Origin: Luteibacter yeojuensis
Lineage (GTDB): Bacteria > Pseudomonadota > Gammaproteobacteria > Xanthomonadales > Rhodanobacteraceae
Assembly (NCBI RefSeq): GCF_000964085.1
Contig: NZ_JZRB01000003.1
Location: forward strand, 1-64,000
DNA length: 64,000 nt
Direction: 5' to 3'
Numbering within the stretch: position 1 is the stretch's first letter; the number at the start of each line of letters is the position of its first letter. The translations under genes and the position numbers were made by a program. The notes beneath the pieces were generated by a model. It searched no databases, had not been told where the DNA came from, and saw only the letters and a list, made by a program, of their open reading frames with translations. Shown here in pieces: positions 10,832 through 21,183 of this stretch.

Positions 10832-11581
10832 ATGGCACAGCGCTTCGACAACAAGATCGTGGCTATCACCGGCGGCAGCGAAGGTATCGGCCTCGCCACG
10901 GCCAAGGCGTTCGCCGCCGAAGGCGCCCGCGTGTACATCACGGGTCGGCGGCAGGAGAAGCTGGACGAGGCGGTCGCCGCCATTGGCCATTGCGCCGTGG
11001 GTGTGCAGGGCGATGCTGCCAGCCTGGCCGATCTGGACCGGCTATACGCCCGCATCCAGGCCGACCACGGCCGGCTCGATGTGGTCTTTGCCAACGCCGG
11101 CGTGACAGAGGCCGAATCGCGGCCCCTGGGTGAGATCGACGAGGCCGGCTTTGACCACGTTTTCGGGGTGAACGTGCGCGGCCTGCTCTTCACCGCGCAA
11201 AAAGCCCTGCCCCTGCTCTCGGCCGGTGGCTCGGTGATCCTCAACGGTTCGGTGGCCGCCAGCAAGGGCTTCGCCGGGCAGTCGCTTTACAACGCGAGCA
11301 AGGCGGCGGTGCGCTCGTTCGCGCGTAGCTGGACCAATGACCTGAAGGATCGCGGCATCCGCGTGAACGTGGTGGCGCCCAGCGGTACCGAGACGAAGCT
11401 GATGCGCACGTGGCTGGATGAGCGCCCGGGCGTGGAAGACGCGCTGACGCAGATGGTGCCGCTGGGCCGCCTGGCGTTGCCGGAGGAAATCGCCGACGCG
11501 GTGCTGTTCCTGGCCTCGGACCAGGGGCGCTACATCGCCGGCGTGGAGCTGGTGCTGGACGGCGGTTTCACTGCGGTCTGA
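10832..11581 (+). CDS. Short-chain dehydrogenase/reductase (SDR)
   Basis: NAD(P)-dependent oxidoreductase of 249 residues. It has the Rossmann motif TGGSEGIG near residue 14, the NAG motif (VVFANAGV), the catalytic serine in ILNGSVAASKG, YxxxK as YNASK, and a C-terminal AGVELVLDGGF typical of classical SDRs. The substrate cannot be told from sequence. AAGGAA precedes the ATG at 10832; an ATG at 10799 would lie inside the operator. TetR/SDR pairs of this kind are commonly induced by electrophiles or quinones, but that is only an analogy. Confidence 0.94.
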   Translation: MAQRFDNKIVAITGGSEGIGLATAKAFAAEGARVYITGRRQEKLDEAVAAIGHCAVGVQGDAASLADLDRLYARIQADHGRLDVVFANAGVTEAESRPLGEIDEAGFDHVFGVNVRGLLFTAQKALPLLSAGGSVILNGSVAASKGFAGQSLYNASKAAVRSFARSWTNDLKDRGIRVNVVAPSGTETKLMRTWLDERPGVEDALTQMVPLGRLALPEEIADAVLFLASDQGRYIAGVELVLDGGFTAV

Positions 11582-11582
11582 A

Positions 11583-11678
11583 TGTAGGAGCGCGCTTGCG
11601 CGCGACATCTTTCGCCTCACCGCAACAGGGCCTGTGGCGGTATCGCGAAAGATGTCGCGCATAAAGTGCGCTCCTACA
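11583..11678. repeat. Long inverted-repeat element, family 2 (copy B)
   Basis: Arms 11583-11615 and 11645-11678 are imperfect inverted copies. The core (CGCAACAGGGC, CCTGTGG, then TCGCGAAAG) matches copy A at 8090-8184. The outer arm TAGGAGCGCGCTTGCGCGC resembles the family 1 palindrome, linking the two families. It begins right after the SDR stop codon. Confidence 0.85.
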
Positions 11679-11681
11679 AAG

Positions 11682-11717
11682 AAAAAAGCCCGGCACGTGA
11701 GTGCCGGGCTTTTCTTT
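11682..11717. terminator. Bidirectional terminator between SDR and pnp
   Basis: Perfect 10-bp stem AGCCCGGCAC/GTGCCGGGCT (11687-11696 and 11701-11710) with loop GTGA. It has A-rich and T-rich flanks on both sides and lies between convergent genes. Confidence 0.9.
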
Positions 11718-11733
11718 CAACCGTGGGCGATGA

Positions 11734-13839
11734 TCAGCCCGCGGCGTTTTCTTCTTCGGTGACGGCTTTCATCGACAGGCGGATGCGGCCCTGCTTGTCG
11801 ACTTCGAGGACCTTGACCTTGACGATGTCGCCTTCCTTCAGCTTGTCGGAGACCTTCTCGACGCGCTCGCTGGAGATCTGCGAGACGTGCACGAGGCCGT
11901 CCTTGCCCGGCATGATGGTGACGAACGCGCCGAAGTCCATCAGCTTGGCGACCTTGCCCTCGTAGATGCGGCCCGGCTCGACGTCGGACACGATCTGCTC
12001 GATGCGCTTGCGCGCGGCTTCGGCGGCTTCGCGGTTGACCGAGGCGATGACGACATTGCCATCGTCGGTGATGTCGATGGTGGTGCCGGTCTCTTCGGTG
12101 ATCGAGCGGATGGTGGCGCCGCCCTTGCCGATGACTTCGCGGATCTTGTCGGGGTGGATCTTGATGGTGAGCAGGCGCGGGGCGAACTCGCTCATTTCCG
12201 AACGGGCTTCGGTGATGACCTTGGCCATCTCGCCGAGGATGTGCAGGCGGCCACGCTTGGCCTGGGCCAGCGCCGTGCGCATGATCTCTTCGGTGATGCC
12301 GTCGACCTTGATATCCATCTGCAGCGCGGAGACGCCATCGGCGGTACCGGCCACCTTGAAGTCCATGTCGCCGAGGTGGTCTTCGTCACCCAGGATGTCG
12401 GAGAGCACGACGAAATCGTTGCCTTCCTTCACCAGGCCCATGGCGATACCCGCCACCGGCGCCTTGAGCGGCACGCCGGCGTCCATCATGGCGAGCGAGG
12501 AACCGCACACCGAGGCCATGGACGAGGAGCCGTTCGACTCGGTGATTTCCGACACGACGCGGACGACGTACGGAAACTCTTCGATGGTGGGCTTGACGGC
12601 CTGCACGCCGCGCTTGGCGAGGCGGCCATGGCCGACTTCGCGACGCTTCGGGCTGCCGACGCGGCCGGTTTCGCCCACCGAGAACGGAGGGAAGTTGTAG
12701 TGGAACAGGAACGTGTCCTTCCACTCGCCTTCCGGCGCGTCGATGATCTGCGAATCACGCGTGGTGCCCAGCGTGGCCACGACCAGGGCCTGGGTTTCGC
12801 CGCGGGTGAACAGCGCCGAGCCGTGCGTGCGCGGCAGGACGCCGACGCGGACGGTGATCGGGCGCACGTCGTCGAGCTGGCGGCCGTCGATGCGGACCTT
12901 GGTGCTGAGCACGCCGTCGCGCAGGGTGCGGTACTCGACTTCGCCGAACGCGGCGCCGATGTCGCCATCGGTCCAGCCGTTGGCTTCGGCGTCGGCGGCG
13001 ATGGCCGTCTTCACATCGCCCTTGAGGGCGCTGATGACGTCGCGGCGGGCCAGCTTGTCGCGGATCTGGAAGGCTTCGGCGAAGCGGTTGCCGACGGCGG
13101 CCTTGACCGCGTCGTACAGGGCCGTCTTGGCGGCCGGGGCTTCCCACTTGAACGACTTGGCGCCGGCTTCGGCGACGAAGGCGTTGATCGTATCGATGGC
13201 GACCTGCATCTGCTGGTGGCCGAAGACCACGGAGCCGAGCATGACGTCTTCGCTGAGCAGTTTGGCCTCGGACTCGACCATCATCACCGCGCTGGAGGTA
13301 CCGGCCACGACGAGGTCGAGGTCGGAGGTCTTCAGCTGCGTGGCGGTCGGGTTGAGGATGTACTGGCCGTTGGCGTAGCCGACGCGCGCCGCACCGATCG
13401 GGCCCTTGAAGGGCACGCCGGCGAGCGACATGGCGGCCGAGGCGCCGATGAGCGCCGGGATGTCACCGTCGACTTCCGGGTTCAGCGACACGACCTGTGC
13501 GATGACCTGGATCTCGTTGCGGAACTCCTCCGGGAACAGCGGACGGAGCGGACGATCGATGAGGCGCGAGGTAAGCGTCTCCTTCTCGGTCGGGCGGCCT
13601 TCGCGCTTGAAGAAGCCACCCGGGATGCGACCCGCGGAGTAGAACTTCTCCATGTAGTCGACCGTGAGGGGGAAGAAGTCCTGGCCTTCGCGAGCCTTGG
13701 GGGCGGCCACCACGGTAACGAGGACGACGGTGCCGCCCATGCTGACCATGACCGCGCCGGACGCCTGGCGGGCGATTTCGCCCGTCTCCAGCGTGACTTC
13801 GTGACTACCGTACTGGAATGACTTGGTTACTTTCGCCAC
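11734..13839 (-). CDS. pnp: Polyribonucleotide nucleotidyltransferase (PNPase)
   Basis: 3'-5' phosphorolytic exoribonuclease of the degradosome. The 701-residue protein has two RNase PH domains (N-terminal half with [18 protein letters not shown]; second with [17 protein letters not shown] and [15 protein letters not shown]), a KH domain ([19 protein letters not shown]) and a C-terminal S1 domain ([20 protein letters not shown]). The start is GTG at 13837-13839, preceded by GAGGAGAG, giving MAKVTKSF. It follows rpsO after 30 bases, the usual rpsO-pnp arrangement. Confidence 0.98.
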   Translation of the reverse strand: MAKVTKSFQYGSHEVTLETGEIARQASGAVMVSMGGTVVLVTVVAAPKAREGQDFFPLTVDYMEKFYSAGRIPGGFFKREGRPTEKETLTSRLIDRPLRPLFPEEFRNEIQVIAQVVSLNPEVDGDIPALIGASAAMSLAGVPFKGPIGAARVGYANGQYILNPTATQLKTSDLDLVVAGTSSAVMMVESEAKLLSEDVMLGSVVFGHQQMQVAIDTINAFVAEAGAKSFKWEAPAAKTALYDAVKAAVGNRFAEAFQIRDKLARRDVISALKGDVKTAIAADAEANGWTDGDIGAAFGEVEYRTLRDGVLSTKVRIDGRQLDDVRPITVRVGVLPRTHGSALFTRGETQALVVATLGTTRDSQIIDAPEGEWKDTFLFHYNFPPFSVGETGRVGSPKRREVGHGRLAKRGVQAVKPTIEEFPYVVRVVSEITESNGSSSMASVCGSSLAMMDAGVPLKAPVAGIAMGLVKEGNDFVVLSDILGDEDHLGDMDFKVAGTADGVSALQMDIKVDGITEEIMRTALAQAKRGRLHILGEMAKVITEARSEMSEFAPRLLTIKIHPDKIREVIGKGGATIRSITEETGTTIDITDDGNVVIASVNREAAEAARKRIEQIVSDVEPGRIYEGKVAKLMDFGAFVTIMPGKDGLVHVSQISSERVEKVSDKLKEGDIVKVKVLEVDKQGRIRLSMKAVTEEENAAG

Positions 13840-13869
13840 TTCGATCTCTCCTCGTCCTGTTCCGGTGGT

Positions 13870-14139
13870 TTAGCGGCGCAGGCCGAGGCGTTCGATCAGG
13901 GACTGGTAGCGAGCGAGGTCGCTCTTCTTCAGGTAGGCCAGCAGCGTCTTGCGCTTGTTGACCATCTTGAGCAGGCCGCGACGCGAGTGGTGGTCCTGCT
14001 TGTGCGCCTGGAAGTGTTCCTGCAGCGCGGTGATGTTCGCGGACAGCAGCGCGACCTGGACTTCGGTCGAGCCGGTGTCGTTTTCCTTGCGACCGTAGTC
14101 CTTGATGATCTGGCTGGTCTGTTCGACGGTGAGCGACAT
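13870..14139 (-). CDS. rpsO: 30S ribosomal protein S15
   Basis: Primary 16S rRNA-binding protein of the 30S platform. The 89-residue sequence is typical: [48 protein letters not shown] and a basic C-terminus IERLGLRR. The ATG at 14139 has AAGGA upstream; a longer in-frame start would run through the upstream hairpin. It lies between truB and pnp. S15 often represses its own mRNA through leader structure, and a strong stem sits directly upstream (14155-14217). Confidence 0.98.
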   Translation of the reverse strand: MSLTVEQTSQIIKDYGRKENDTGSTEVQVALLSANITALQEHFQAHKQDHHSRRGLLKMVNKRKTLLAYLKKSDLARYQSLIERLGLRR

Positions 14140-14154
14140 GTGTATCGATTCCTT

Positions 14155-14217
14155 AAAAAAGCGGATGCGAGACTTGCGCAACCTCAACGGGCACCGATGA
14201 AGTTGCGCAAGCCTCGC
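14155..14217 (-). terminator. Stem-loop with T-run in the rpsO leader (terminator or attenuator)
   Basis: On the minus strand, arms 14217-14202 and 14182-14167 form a continuous 16-bp stem (core CTTGCGCAAC) with one G-U pair and a 19-base loop. After six bases comes TTTTTT (14155-14160), which runs into the rpsO ribosome-binding site AAGGA. The single non-Watson-Crick position is a G-U wobble only in minus-strand RNA (it is A-C on the other), so minus is the likely functional strand. Confidence 0.65.
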
Positions 14218-14282
14218 TTTGATGAAAGCTATTAAACGAGCACGTAATTGTAACGTCCTGCGCGTAGCGGCAACAAGCCCGG

Positions 14283-15200
14283 TCAGGGCGGGGGCAGGTT
14301 GAACCCCCGCAGGACGCGCAGCACCCCGTCCGTTCCCACCTCGCCAAGGGCCATCAGGCGCTGGTCGTCACCCCATACGCCGCAGCGGCCGGGGGTGGCG
14401 GTGGCGCCAAGCGGCACTGGCTGGCCGAACCCGAGCACCCGCGTCTGCGCGGCATCGAGTTCCACCCGGGGAATATGGGCCAGCCCGGCTTCCGTGGGCA
14501 GGAGGCAAGCGTCGAGCGGATCGGGCCCGGCCTCGGCGGCCGCGTGCAGCTCATCGAGCGTCACCATGGCCGGCGCCATGAAGGGCTCGACCCACAACCG
14601 GCGCAAACCGGTGAGATGGGCCCCGCAGCCGAGGGCCGCGCCAAGGTCCACGGCCAGGCTGCGGACATACGTGCCGGAGCCGCACTCCACGTGGAGGCGG
14701 AGCGTATCCCCTGCCCGCTCGAGGACGTCGAGCCGATAGACCTCGACCTGGCGGGACGGCACGTCGACGGCTTCGCCGCGGCGCGCGCGGATGTAGAGCG
14801 GCACCCCGTCCTGCTTGATCGCCGAATAGGCCGGCGGCACCTGCGTGATAAGCCCGCGCAGCGGCGCGAGGGCCGCCTCCACCGTCGCATCGTCGAGCCC
14901 GGGCACCGGGCGCGTCTCGACCACCTCGCCCTCGAGGTCGGCGGTGGTCGTGGTCACGCCAAGCTTCACCTCGGCCTCGTAAGCCTTGCGCGAGCCGAGC
15001 AGCCAGCCGGCGATCTTGGTGGCCTCGCCGAAGCACAGCGGCAGCAGGCCGGTGGCCAGCGGGTCGAGGCTGCCCGTGTGGCCGCCCTTTGCGGCGCCCA
15101 CGAGCCGGCGCGCCGCCTGCAGCGCCTGGTTCGAACTCAGGCCCAGCGGCTTGTCGAGCAGCAGGATGCCGTGGATGTCACGGAAGGAACGACGGTTCAT
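14283..15200 (-). CDS. truB: tRNA pseudouridine(55) synthase
   Basis: Makes pseudouridine 55 in the T loop of tRNAs. 305 residues, with the catalytic aspartate in [19 protein letters not shown], the TruB N-terminus [10 protein letters not shown]-like ([17 protein letters not shown]), and a C-terminal PUA-like region (LALGEV-type [14 protein letters not shown]). The ATG at 15200 is required to keep the N-terminus, but no Shine-Dalgarno is visible before it because a perfect REP palindrome begins 11 bases upstream. Confidence 0.97.
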   Translation of the reverse strand: MNRRSFRDIHGILLLDKPLGLSSNQALQAARRLVGAAKGGHTGSLDPLATGLLPLCFGEATKIAGWLLGSRKAYEAEVKLGVTTTTADLEGEVVETRPVPGLDDATVEAALAPLRGLITQVPPAYSAIKQDGVPLYIRARRGEAVDVPSRQVEVYRLDVLERAGDTLRLHVECGSGTYVRSLAVDLGAALGCGAHLTGLRRLWVEPFMAPAMVTLDELHAAAEAGPDPLDACLLPTEAGLAHIPRVELDAAQTRVLGFGQPVPLGATATPGRCGVWGDDQRLMALGEVGTDGVLRVLRGFNLPPP

Positions 15201-15210
15201 AGATAGGGAA

Positions 15211-15255
15211 TGTGGGAGCGCGCTTGCGCGCGATCGCGCGCAAGCGCGCTCCCAC
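15211..15255. repeat. REP-like palindrome, family 1 (loopless)
   Basis: Perfect 22-base arms meet with no loop (TGTGGGAGCGCGCTTGCGCG from 15211; inverted copy 15234-15255). It lies in the rbfA-truB gap, inside an operon, directly before the truB start. Confidence 0.88.
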
Positions 15256-15275
15256 CGGGTCAGGGTCCGCCTGGG

Positions 15276-15653
15276 TTATTCGTCTTCGCTCGAGGCCGGC
15301 GCCGGCGGCACCGGGTTTTCGCGCAGCAGCGTCTCGATGCGCTCGCCGCGGTCCACCGATTCGTCGTACTTGAAGCGCAGCTCCGGCACCCGGCGCAGGC
15401 GCATCGAGCGCGAGAGCTCGCGGCGGAATTCCTTGGCCAGCTCTTTCAGGGCCTTCACCGCCTCGGCCGATTTCTCCGGCATCAACGCGGTGACCCACAC
15501 GGTGGCGACGTCGAGATCCTTCGTGGTCTCCACGTCGGAAACGCTGACCGACGGCAGCGCGTGGTCGCGCACGGCGGCATGCACGAGGAGGCCGATCTCG
15601 CGGCGCAGCTCGGCGGAGACGCGGTCGGTGCGTTTGAAGTCGCGAGAAGGCAT
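15276..15653 (-). CDS. rbfA: 30S ribosome-binding factor A
   Basis: KH-type factor that binds maturing 30S subunits and aids 16S processing, important in the cold. 125 residues: FKRTDRVSAELRREIGLLV, then SVSVSDVETTKDLDVATVWV, with RVPELRFKYDESVDRGERIE near the C-terminus, all typical of RbfA. It lies between infB and truB on the same strand, its usual place. Confidence 0.96.
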   Translation of the reverse strand: MPSRDFKRTDRVSAELRREIGLLVHAAVRDHALPSVSVSDVETTKDLDVATVWVTALMPEKSAEAVKALKELAKEFRRELSRSMRLRRVPELRFKYDESVDRGERIETLLRENPVPPAPASSEDE

Positions 15654-15663
15654 GGGGTGGTAC

Positions 15664-15821
15664 TCCGGTTGCGTTTAGCGGGGGCAAAAAGGAGATGGGA
15701 GGCGAGAAGTGGGGGCGCTGGTACGTGCGCCTGAGGGGCCGTGCAACGCCTTGCAGCGCAACCGGAACCCCTCACGACGCATCCATGCGCCCCCGCTTCC
15801 CACCTCCCACCCCCGCTTTTT
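15664..15821 (-). other. infB-rbfA gap with G-quadruplex motif and inverted repeats
   Basis: This 168-base gap lacks a gene. On the mRNA-sense (minus) strand, directly after the infB stop, four G-tracts (G5-N1-G3-N4-G3-N4-G5, 15790-15814) fit a G-quadruplex motif. The other half of the gap (15678-15717) is C-rich in the mRNA and could pair with it instead. A separate 10-bp inverted repeat TCCGGTTGCG joins 15664-15673 to 15757-15766. The gap may tune expression of rbfA relative to infB; that is inference. Confidence 0.45.
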
Positions 15822-18713
15822 TTACAGCGTGCGGGCGACTTCGATGCGCTCGAAGCACTCGATCTGGTCGCCGACCTTGACGTCGTTGTACTGCTTCACC
15901 GCGATGCCGCATTCGGTGCCGTTGCGGACTTCGTCCACCAGCTCCTTGAAGCGGCGCAGCGATTCCAGTTCGCCCTGGAACACCACGACGTTGTCGCGCA
16001 GGACGCGGATGGGCTTGGAACGCTTGACGATGCCCTCGATGACCATGCAACCGGCCACCGCGCCGAACTTCGACGAACGGAACACGTCGCGGACCTGGGC
16101 CACGCCGATGATCTCTTCGCGCACTTCCATGCCGAGGAGGCCCGACGCCGCCTGCTTCACCTGGTCGATGACGTCGTAGATGATCGAGAAGTAACGGACG
16201 TCGAGGCCCGCCGTGTCGATCACCTTGCGCGCCGACGCATCGGCGCGGACGTTGAAGCCGATGACCAGCGCCTTGGAGGCGGCGGCCAGCTGGGCCTCGG
16301 ATTCGGTGATACCACCGACGCCCGACGAGATGACGTTGACCTTGACGCGTTCGTTGCCGATCTGGGTGAGCGAATCGCGCAGCGCTTCCACCGAGCCCTG
16401 CACATCGGCCTTGACCAGGATGTTGAGGGTTTGCTGGCCTTCACCCTGGCCCATCTGGGCCATGATGTCTTCCAGGCGGTTCGACTTGGTGACAAGGCGG
16501 GTCTCGCGACGCTTCTGCTGGCGCTCGGCAGCCACCTGGCGGGCCAGGCGCTCGTCCTCGACGGCCACGAAATCGTCGCCCGACTCCGGCACGCCGGAAA
16601 GGCCCAACACCTGCACGGGGATGGACGGGCCGGCTTCATTGACCTGCTTGCCGGTCTCGTCGATCAGCGCGCGCATGCGGCCGTATTCCACGCCGCAGAC
16701 GACGAAGTCGCCCTTCTTCAGCGTGCCCTGCTGCACCAGCACCGTGGCGACCGGGCCGCGGCCGCGGTCGAGGCTGGATTCGATGACGACGCCCGAGGCA
16801 CGGCCATCGGCCACGGCCTTGAGCTCCATCACTTCGGCCTGGATCGAGATCGCGTCGAGCAGGTCGTCGATGCCCATGCCCGTCTTGGCGGACACCGGCA
16901 CGAACGGCGTATCGCCGCCCCACTCTTCCGGGATGACCTCGAGGTTGCCGAGGCCCTGCTTGACGTGGTCGACGTTGGTATCCGACTTGTCCATCTTGGT
17001 GAGCGCGACGATGAGCGGCACCTTGGCGGCGCGCGCATGCTTCACGGCTTCGATGGTCTGCGGCATGACGCCGTCGTCGCCCGCGACCACCAGCACCACG
17101 ATATCGGTGGACTGGGCGCCGCGCGCACGCATGGCGGTGAACGCCGCGTGGCCCGGGGTGTCGAGGAACGTGATGACACCGCGGCTGGTTTCGACGTGGT
17201 AGGCGCCGATGTGCTGCGTGATGCCACCGGCCTCGCCCGACGCCACCTTGGTGCGGCGGATGTAATCGAGCAGCGAGGTCTTGCCGTGGTCGACGTGGCC
17301 CATGATGGTGACCACCGGCGGGCGCACGACCTTGTCGCCCTCGAGCTCCGCATTGGTGTGCGTGGCGAGCGCGGCTTCCGCATCGTTCTCGGTGGCGCGG
17401 ACCGGGTTGTGGCCCAGTTCCTCGATGACGAGCGCGGCGGTGTCGTGGTCGATCGTCTGGTTGATCGTGGCCATGACGCCCATCTTGAACAGGGCCTTGA
17501 CCACTTCGGCGCCCTTCACGGCCATCTTCTGGGCGAGGTCGGCGACGAGGTTGTTATCACCGATGACCACGTCGCGGACGACGGCGGCTGTCGGGCGGGT
17601 GAAGCCATGCGGGCCGCTGGACGCGCCAGCGCCGCGCGACGGCTCGGAGCGGCCGCCACGAGCCGGCTTGCCACGGCCACCCTTGCCGCTGGAACGGCGG
17701 GCGCGATCGGCATCGGAAAGATGCATTTCGCCCGAGGCGAAACGCTTGCCTTCACGCTCGCCACCGCGACCACCCGCACCGGGGCCGCTCTTCGGACGCG
17801 CGTTGCCACGCGTGTCGTTGGCGGCGGCGACGGCACCCGGCGACGGGCGCGCCGCGGGGGCGGCCGGCGTTGCCGGGCGTGCGGCCGGGGCAGCCGGGCG
17901 CGCCGCGGCGGGCGCGGGGGCCGGTGCCGGCGGCGGCGTGGGCTTGGAAACAATGCGCTCGCGCTTACGCGGCTCGTGGATGCGCGGCAGGATCATGCCG
18001 AGCGAACGCGTATCGAGCTTGGCGGTCTGGTGCGCGGCGTCGTCGGCCCCCGCGGCGGCCGCGGGGGCCTCCGGCGTGGCGGCGGCAGGCGCCGGTGCCT
18101 CGGTGGCGGCGGGCTGCTCGGCGGCGGCGCGCGAGGCTTCCTCGGCGCGTGCGCGGTCGGCCGCGGCCTGGGCCTCGGCTTCGCGGCGCGCCTCGGCGGC
18201 GGCTTCTTCCTGGCGGCGCGCTTCGGCCTCGGCCTCGACGCGTGCGGCCTCGGCCTGCTCGCGGCGCTCGGCTTCCTCGCGGCGCTGGCTTTCCTCGTGC
18301 TCGCGCTGGGCCTGCGACTCGGCCAGCTTGCGGGCGGCCTCTTCGCGCTCGTTATCCACCGGTGCGTCGTCGCCGATGGCGCCGCGCTTGACGTAGGTGC
18401 GCTTGGCGCGCACTTCCACGTTCACCGTCTTGGCCGGGCCGGCGCCACGGCCGGAGCCGCTGCTGACCTTCAGCTCGCCGACGGTGCGGCGCTTCAGGGT
18501 GATCTGGCGCGGCGCCGCGTCGTCCGCTTCGGGAGCGGCCTCGTTCTTGCCGTGCGTACGGCGCAGGAAGCCAAGCAGCTTCACTTTTTCGGTGCTGCTG
18601 ATGACCTGCTCCGAGTTGGAGAAATTCATTCCGGCTTCGCCAAGCTGCGAGAGCAGCTTGTCGACCGGCATACCCAGTACCTGGGCGAGTTGTTTGATCG
18701 TGACGTCCGACAT
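15822..18713 (-). CDS. infB: Translation initiation factor IF-2
   Basis: GTPase that places initiator tRNA on the 30S subunit. The 963-residue protein has an N-terminal IF2_N domain ([20 protein letters not shown]), a long charged and Ala/Pro-rich region (about 120-400), a second IF2_N, then the G domain: G1 [10 protein letters not shown]2 [12 protein letters not shown]3 DTPGHAAF, G4 ALTKMDKSD, followed by domains II-IV. The G4 motif reads TKMD where most IF2 have NKxD; TKxD occurs in SRP-type GTPases. It is flanked by nusA and rbfA as usual. Confidence 0.98.
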   Translation of the reverse strand: MSDVTIKQLAQVLGMPVDKLLSQLGEAGMNFSNSEQVISSTEKVKLLGFLRRTHGKNEAAPEADDAAPRQITLKRRTVGELKVSSGSGRGAGPAKTVNVEVRAKRTYVKRGAIGDDAPVDNEREEAARKLAESQAQREHEESQRREEAERREQAEAARVEAEAEARRQEEAAAEARREAEAQAAADRARAEEASRAAAEQPAATEAPAPAAATPEAPAAAAGADDAAHQTAKLDTRSLGMILPRIHEPRKRERIVSKPTPPPAPAPAPAAARPAAPAARPATPAAPAARPSPGAVAAANDTRGNARPKSGPGAGGRGGEREGKRFASGEMHLSDADRARRSSGKGGRGKPARGGRSEPSRGAGASSGPHGFTRPTAAVVRDVVIGDNNLVADLAQKMAVKGAEVVKALFKMGVMATINQTIDHDTAALVIEELGHNPVRATENDAEAALATHTNAELEGDKVVRPPVVTIMGHVDHGKTSLLDYIRRTKVASGEAGGITQHIGAYHVETSRGVITFLDTPGHAAFTAMRARGAQSTDIVVLVVAGDDGVMPQTIEAVKHARAAKVPLIVALTKMDKSDTNVDHVKQGLGNLEVIPEEWGGDTPFVPVSAKTGMGIDDLLDAISIQAEVMELKAVADGRASGVVIESSLDRGRGPVATVLVQQGTLKKGDFVVCGVEYGRMRALIDETGKQVNEAGPSIPVQVLGLSGVPESGDDFVAVEDERLARQVAAERQQKRRETRLVTKSNRLEDIMAQMGQGEGQQTLNILVKADVQGSVEALRDSLTQIGNERVKVNVISSGVGGITESEAQLAAASKALVIGFNVRADASARKVIDTAGLDVRYFSIIYDVIDQVKQAASGLLGMEVREEIIGVAQVRDVFRSSKFGAVAGCMVIEGIVKRSKPIRVLRDNVVVFQGELESLRRFKELVDEVRNGTECGIAVKQYNDVKVGDQIECFERIEVARTL

Positions 18714-18787
18714 CGTTCTTTATTCTCCGCCGTTCCCGCGCGTTACCCGTGCCGTCGATGCGATCGCCGGCTGCCTCCGTCCCTGGC

Positions 18788-18829
18788 GGGAGGCCTGGTG
18801 GCCTCCCTCGGGGCGCCCCTCCGGGGCGC
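18788..18829 (-). other. Two tandem perfect hairpins in the nusA-infB gap
   Basis: GGGAGGCC-TGGT-GGCCTCCC (18788-18807) and GCGCCCC-TCC-GGGGCGC (18813-18829) lie side by side in the 130-base gap. Neither is followed by a T-run in the transcribed direction, so they are more likely RNA processing or stability structures than terminators. Confidence 0.55.
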
Positions 18830-18843
18830 TTCCGGTGGCGCGC

Positions 18844-20343
18844 TTAGCCGCCCTTCTCCAGTCGGGCGATCATCGGAGCGCGCGCAGCCATGATCAGCTG
18901 CGAGGCGCGCTCCTCGGTCATGCCTTCGATATCGATGAGCTCGTCGACGGCCAGGTCGCCCAGGTCGTCGAGCGTACGGATGCTGCGCTCGAGGAGCGCG
19001 TAAGCCGTGTTCTCATCCATGCCGTCGAGCTCCAGCAGCTCCTGCGACGGGCCTTCGACGTTTTCTTCGACAGCCAGCGCCTCGGTGAGCAGCGCGTCGC
19101 GGGCGCGGGCGCGGAGCTCCTCGACGATGTCTTCGTCGAAGCCGTCGATGGCCAGCAGCTCGGCGCTGGGCACATAGGCGATTTCTTCCACCGACGAGAA
19201 GCCCTCCTGCACGAGGATGCCGGCGATTTCCTGGTCGACTTCGAGGCGATCCATGAACAGCGCCAGCGCGGCCTGCTGCTCGGCCTCGCTCTTGGCCGTG
19301 ACCTGGTCCTGCGTCATGACGTTGAGCTGCCAGCCGGTGAGCTTGCTGGCGAGGCGCACGTTCTGGCCGCCGCGGCCGATGGCCTGCGAGAGCTTGTCCT
19401 CGGCCACCGCGATATCCATCGAGTGCTTTTCCTCGTCCATGATGATGGACTGCACTTCGGCGGGCGCCATGGCGTTGATGACGTACTGGGCCTGGTTCTC
19501 GTGCCACAGGATGATGTCGACGCGCTCGCCGTTGAGCTCGTTGGACACCGCCTGCACGCGCGAGCCGCGCATGCCGATGCACGCGCCGATGGGGTCGGTG
19601 CGGCTATCGTGCGCCACCACGGCGATCTTGGCGCGGTCGCCCGGGTCGCGGGCGCAGCCCTTGATCTCGACCAGACCCTGGCCCACTTCCGGCACTTCGA
19701 GCTTGAACAGCTCCATCATGAATTCCGGCGCGCTGCGCGACACGAACAGCTGCGGGCCACGGATTTCCGACTTCACCTCGTACAGGTAGCCGCGGACGCG
19801 GTCGCCCACGCGGTGCGATTCGCGGGGGATCGTCTTGTCGCGGGGGATGAACGCCTCGGCGTTGCTGCCCAGGTCGAGGTAGACGTTGCCGCGCTCGACG
19901 CGCTTGACGATGCCGGTGACGAGTTCGCCCACGCGGTCGATGAAGGCATCGACCACCTGCTGGCGCTCGGCCTCGCGGACGCGCTGCACGATGACCTGCT
20001 TGGCGGCCTGCGCGGCGATGCGACCGAACTCGGCGTTCTCGATCTGTTCCTCGAGGTAATCGCCCACCTGCGCGTTCTCGTCGTCGTCCAGCGCATCCAT
20101 GAGGCGCATCTGGAAGAACGGCGACTCCATCTCGCCGTCGTCGGCGATGACTTCGTAGCGACGGAAGGTTTCGTAATCGCCGCTGTTACGGTCGATCTCG
20201 ACGCGGATATCCGGATCCTCGTCGGGGTAGCGCTTCTTGGCGGCAGAGGCCAGCGCCGCTTCCATGGCTTCGAAAATAACTTCGCGCGGCACGCCCTTTT
20301 CGTTGGCGACCGCGTCGACTACCAGCAAAAGTTCTTTGCTCAT
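18844..20343 (-). CDS. nusA: Transcription elongation/termination factor NusA
   Basis: Binds RNA polymerase and nascent RNA; acts in pausing, termination and antitermination. The 499-residue protein has the N-terminal RNAP-binding domain ([20 protein letters not shown]), S1 domain ([20 protein letters not shown]), two KH domains ([35 protein letters not shown]) and two acidic C-terminal repeats ([38 protein letters not shown]). The ATG at 20343 is the family start; the longer frame is non-homologous. It lies between rimP and infB. Confidence 0.98.
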   Translation of the reverse strand: MSKELLLVVDAVANEKGVPREVIFEAMEAALASAAKKRYPDEDPDIRVEIDRNSGDYETFRRYEVIADDGEMESPFFQMRLMDALDDDENAQVGDYLEEQIENAEFGRIAAQAAKQVIVQRVREAERQQVVDAFIDRVGELVTGIVKRVERGNVYLDLGSNAEAFIPRDKTIPRESHRVGDRVRGYLYEVKSEIRGPQLFVSRSAPEFMMELFKLEVPEVGQGLVEIKGCARDPGDRAKIAVVAHDSRTDPIGACIGMRGSRVQAVSNELNGERVDIILWHENQAQYVINAMAPAEVQSIIMDEEKHSMDIAVAEDKLSQAIGRGGQNVRLASKLTGWQLNVMTQDQVTAKSEAEQQAALALFMDRLEVDQEIAGILVQEGFSSVEEIAYVPSAELLAIDGFDEDIVEELRARARDALLTEALAVEENVEGPSQELLELDGMDENTAYALLERSIRTLDDLGDLAVDELIDIEGMTEERASQLIMAARAPMIARLEKGG

Positions 20344-20389
20344 TGCCGCTACTCCCAATGAGGATGCCCCGCGGCATCCCGTCGTTTCG

Positions 20390-20926
20390 TTATTTGGATT
20401 TCTTCTCGCCCGGCTTGGGCTTCGGCTGCGGGGCATAACCCAGCGCCACCCAATCAGGCACCACGCGGGCGCTTTCGACGTCCGCGTGCTCGAATTCGAA
20501 CCGGCCCGCCTCGCCTTCCACCACAAGGTGCTCGCCATTGACGTCGACGACGTTGCCCTTGAGGCGGCGGCGACCCTCGATGGGGGCCTTCAGCAGCACC
20601 TTCACTTCCTGGCCCATGACGCGCGCGAACTGCGCGGCGGTGAACAGGGGCCGGTCGATGCCGGGGGAGGAGACCTCCAGTACATAGTTGCCCGGGATCG
20701 GGTCTTCAACATCGAGCCATGCCGAGAACTCGCGGCTGGCGGCCTCGCAGTCGTCGACCGTGACTTCGGGCGACTCGCGGCCTTCCTGCGCGCCTTCGGG
20801 CACGTCGAGGTAAACGCGCAGCGTGCTCTGCCCGCCGCCGGCCGGGGAAAATTCGATGCCCAGGACCTCGAGGCCGAGGTCGGCGACGATATCCGAGAAG
20901 CGCTGTGATAGTGCGTTGGTATCCAA
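20390..20926 (-). CDS. rimP: Ribosome maturation factor RimP
   Basis: Aids 30S assembly. 178 residues with [39 protein letters not shown] and [18 protein letters not shown], all typical of RimP. The best start is TTG at 20926 (sequence (M)[17 protein letters not shown]), preceded by CAGGT; the next ATG upstream (20980) would add 18 residues and has AAAGG almost touching it. The gene has a long upstream leader with a promoter at 21184-21213 and a terminator-like hairpin at 21081-21102. Confidence 0.92.
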   Translation of the reverse strand: MDTNALSQRFSDIVADLGLEVLGIEFSPAGGGQSTLRVYLDVPEGAQEGRESPEVTVDDCEAASREFSAWLDVEDPIPGNYVLEVSSPGIDRPLFTAAQFARVMGQEVKVLLKAPIEGRRRLKGNVVDVNGEHLVVEGEAGRFEFEHADVESARVVPDWVALGYAPQPKPKPGEKKSK

Positions 20927-21080
20927 GGTTACCTGCGGTTTCCTGGTGGCCAGAAACAAAAAAAGGGCGCGACGGCCCATTCCTTTCGTCGCCGATGTAT
21001 CCGACACTTTCCTTCCGGCCAAGCCCATAAAGCGTTGATTTCGCTCATAAGCGTGGCGCGACGCACTCCTTGCGCCCAAC

Positions 21081-21102
21081 AAAAAAGCCTCACGAGGAGG
21101 CT
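21081..21102 (-). terminator. Terminator-like hairpin in the rimP leader
   Basis: AGCCTC-CTCGT-GAGGCT followed by TTTTTT on the minus strand. It lies between the candidate promoter (21184-21213) and the rimP start, so it could attenuate the whole rimP-nusA-infB operon or mark the end of a short leader RNA. E. coli has a tRNA-fMet gene (metY) in this place; none is present here. Confidence 0.65.
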
Positions 21103-21183
21103 TTCTTGTAAAAAGAAAGGTCCTTGAAGCGGGCGCTGGTCATCAATGTGTCATCGATGCACAACGGCGCTTAAGATTCAGCA

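Noticed and set aside
20929-21048. 39-codon ORF in the rimP leader as a real gene
   Set aside because: No good ribosome-binding site at the right distance and an odd Trp/Arg-rich composition. Kept only as part of the leader finding.
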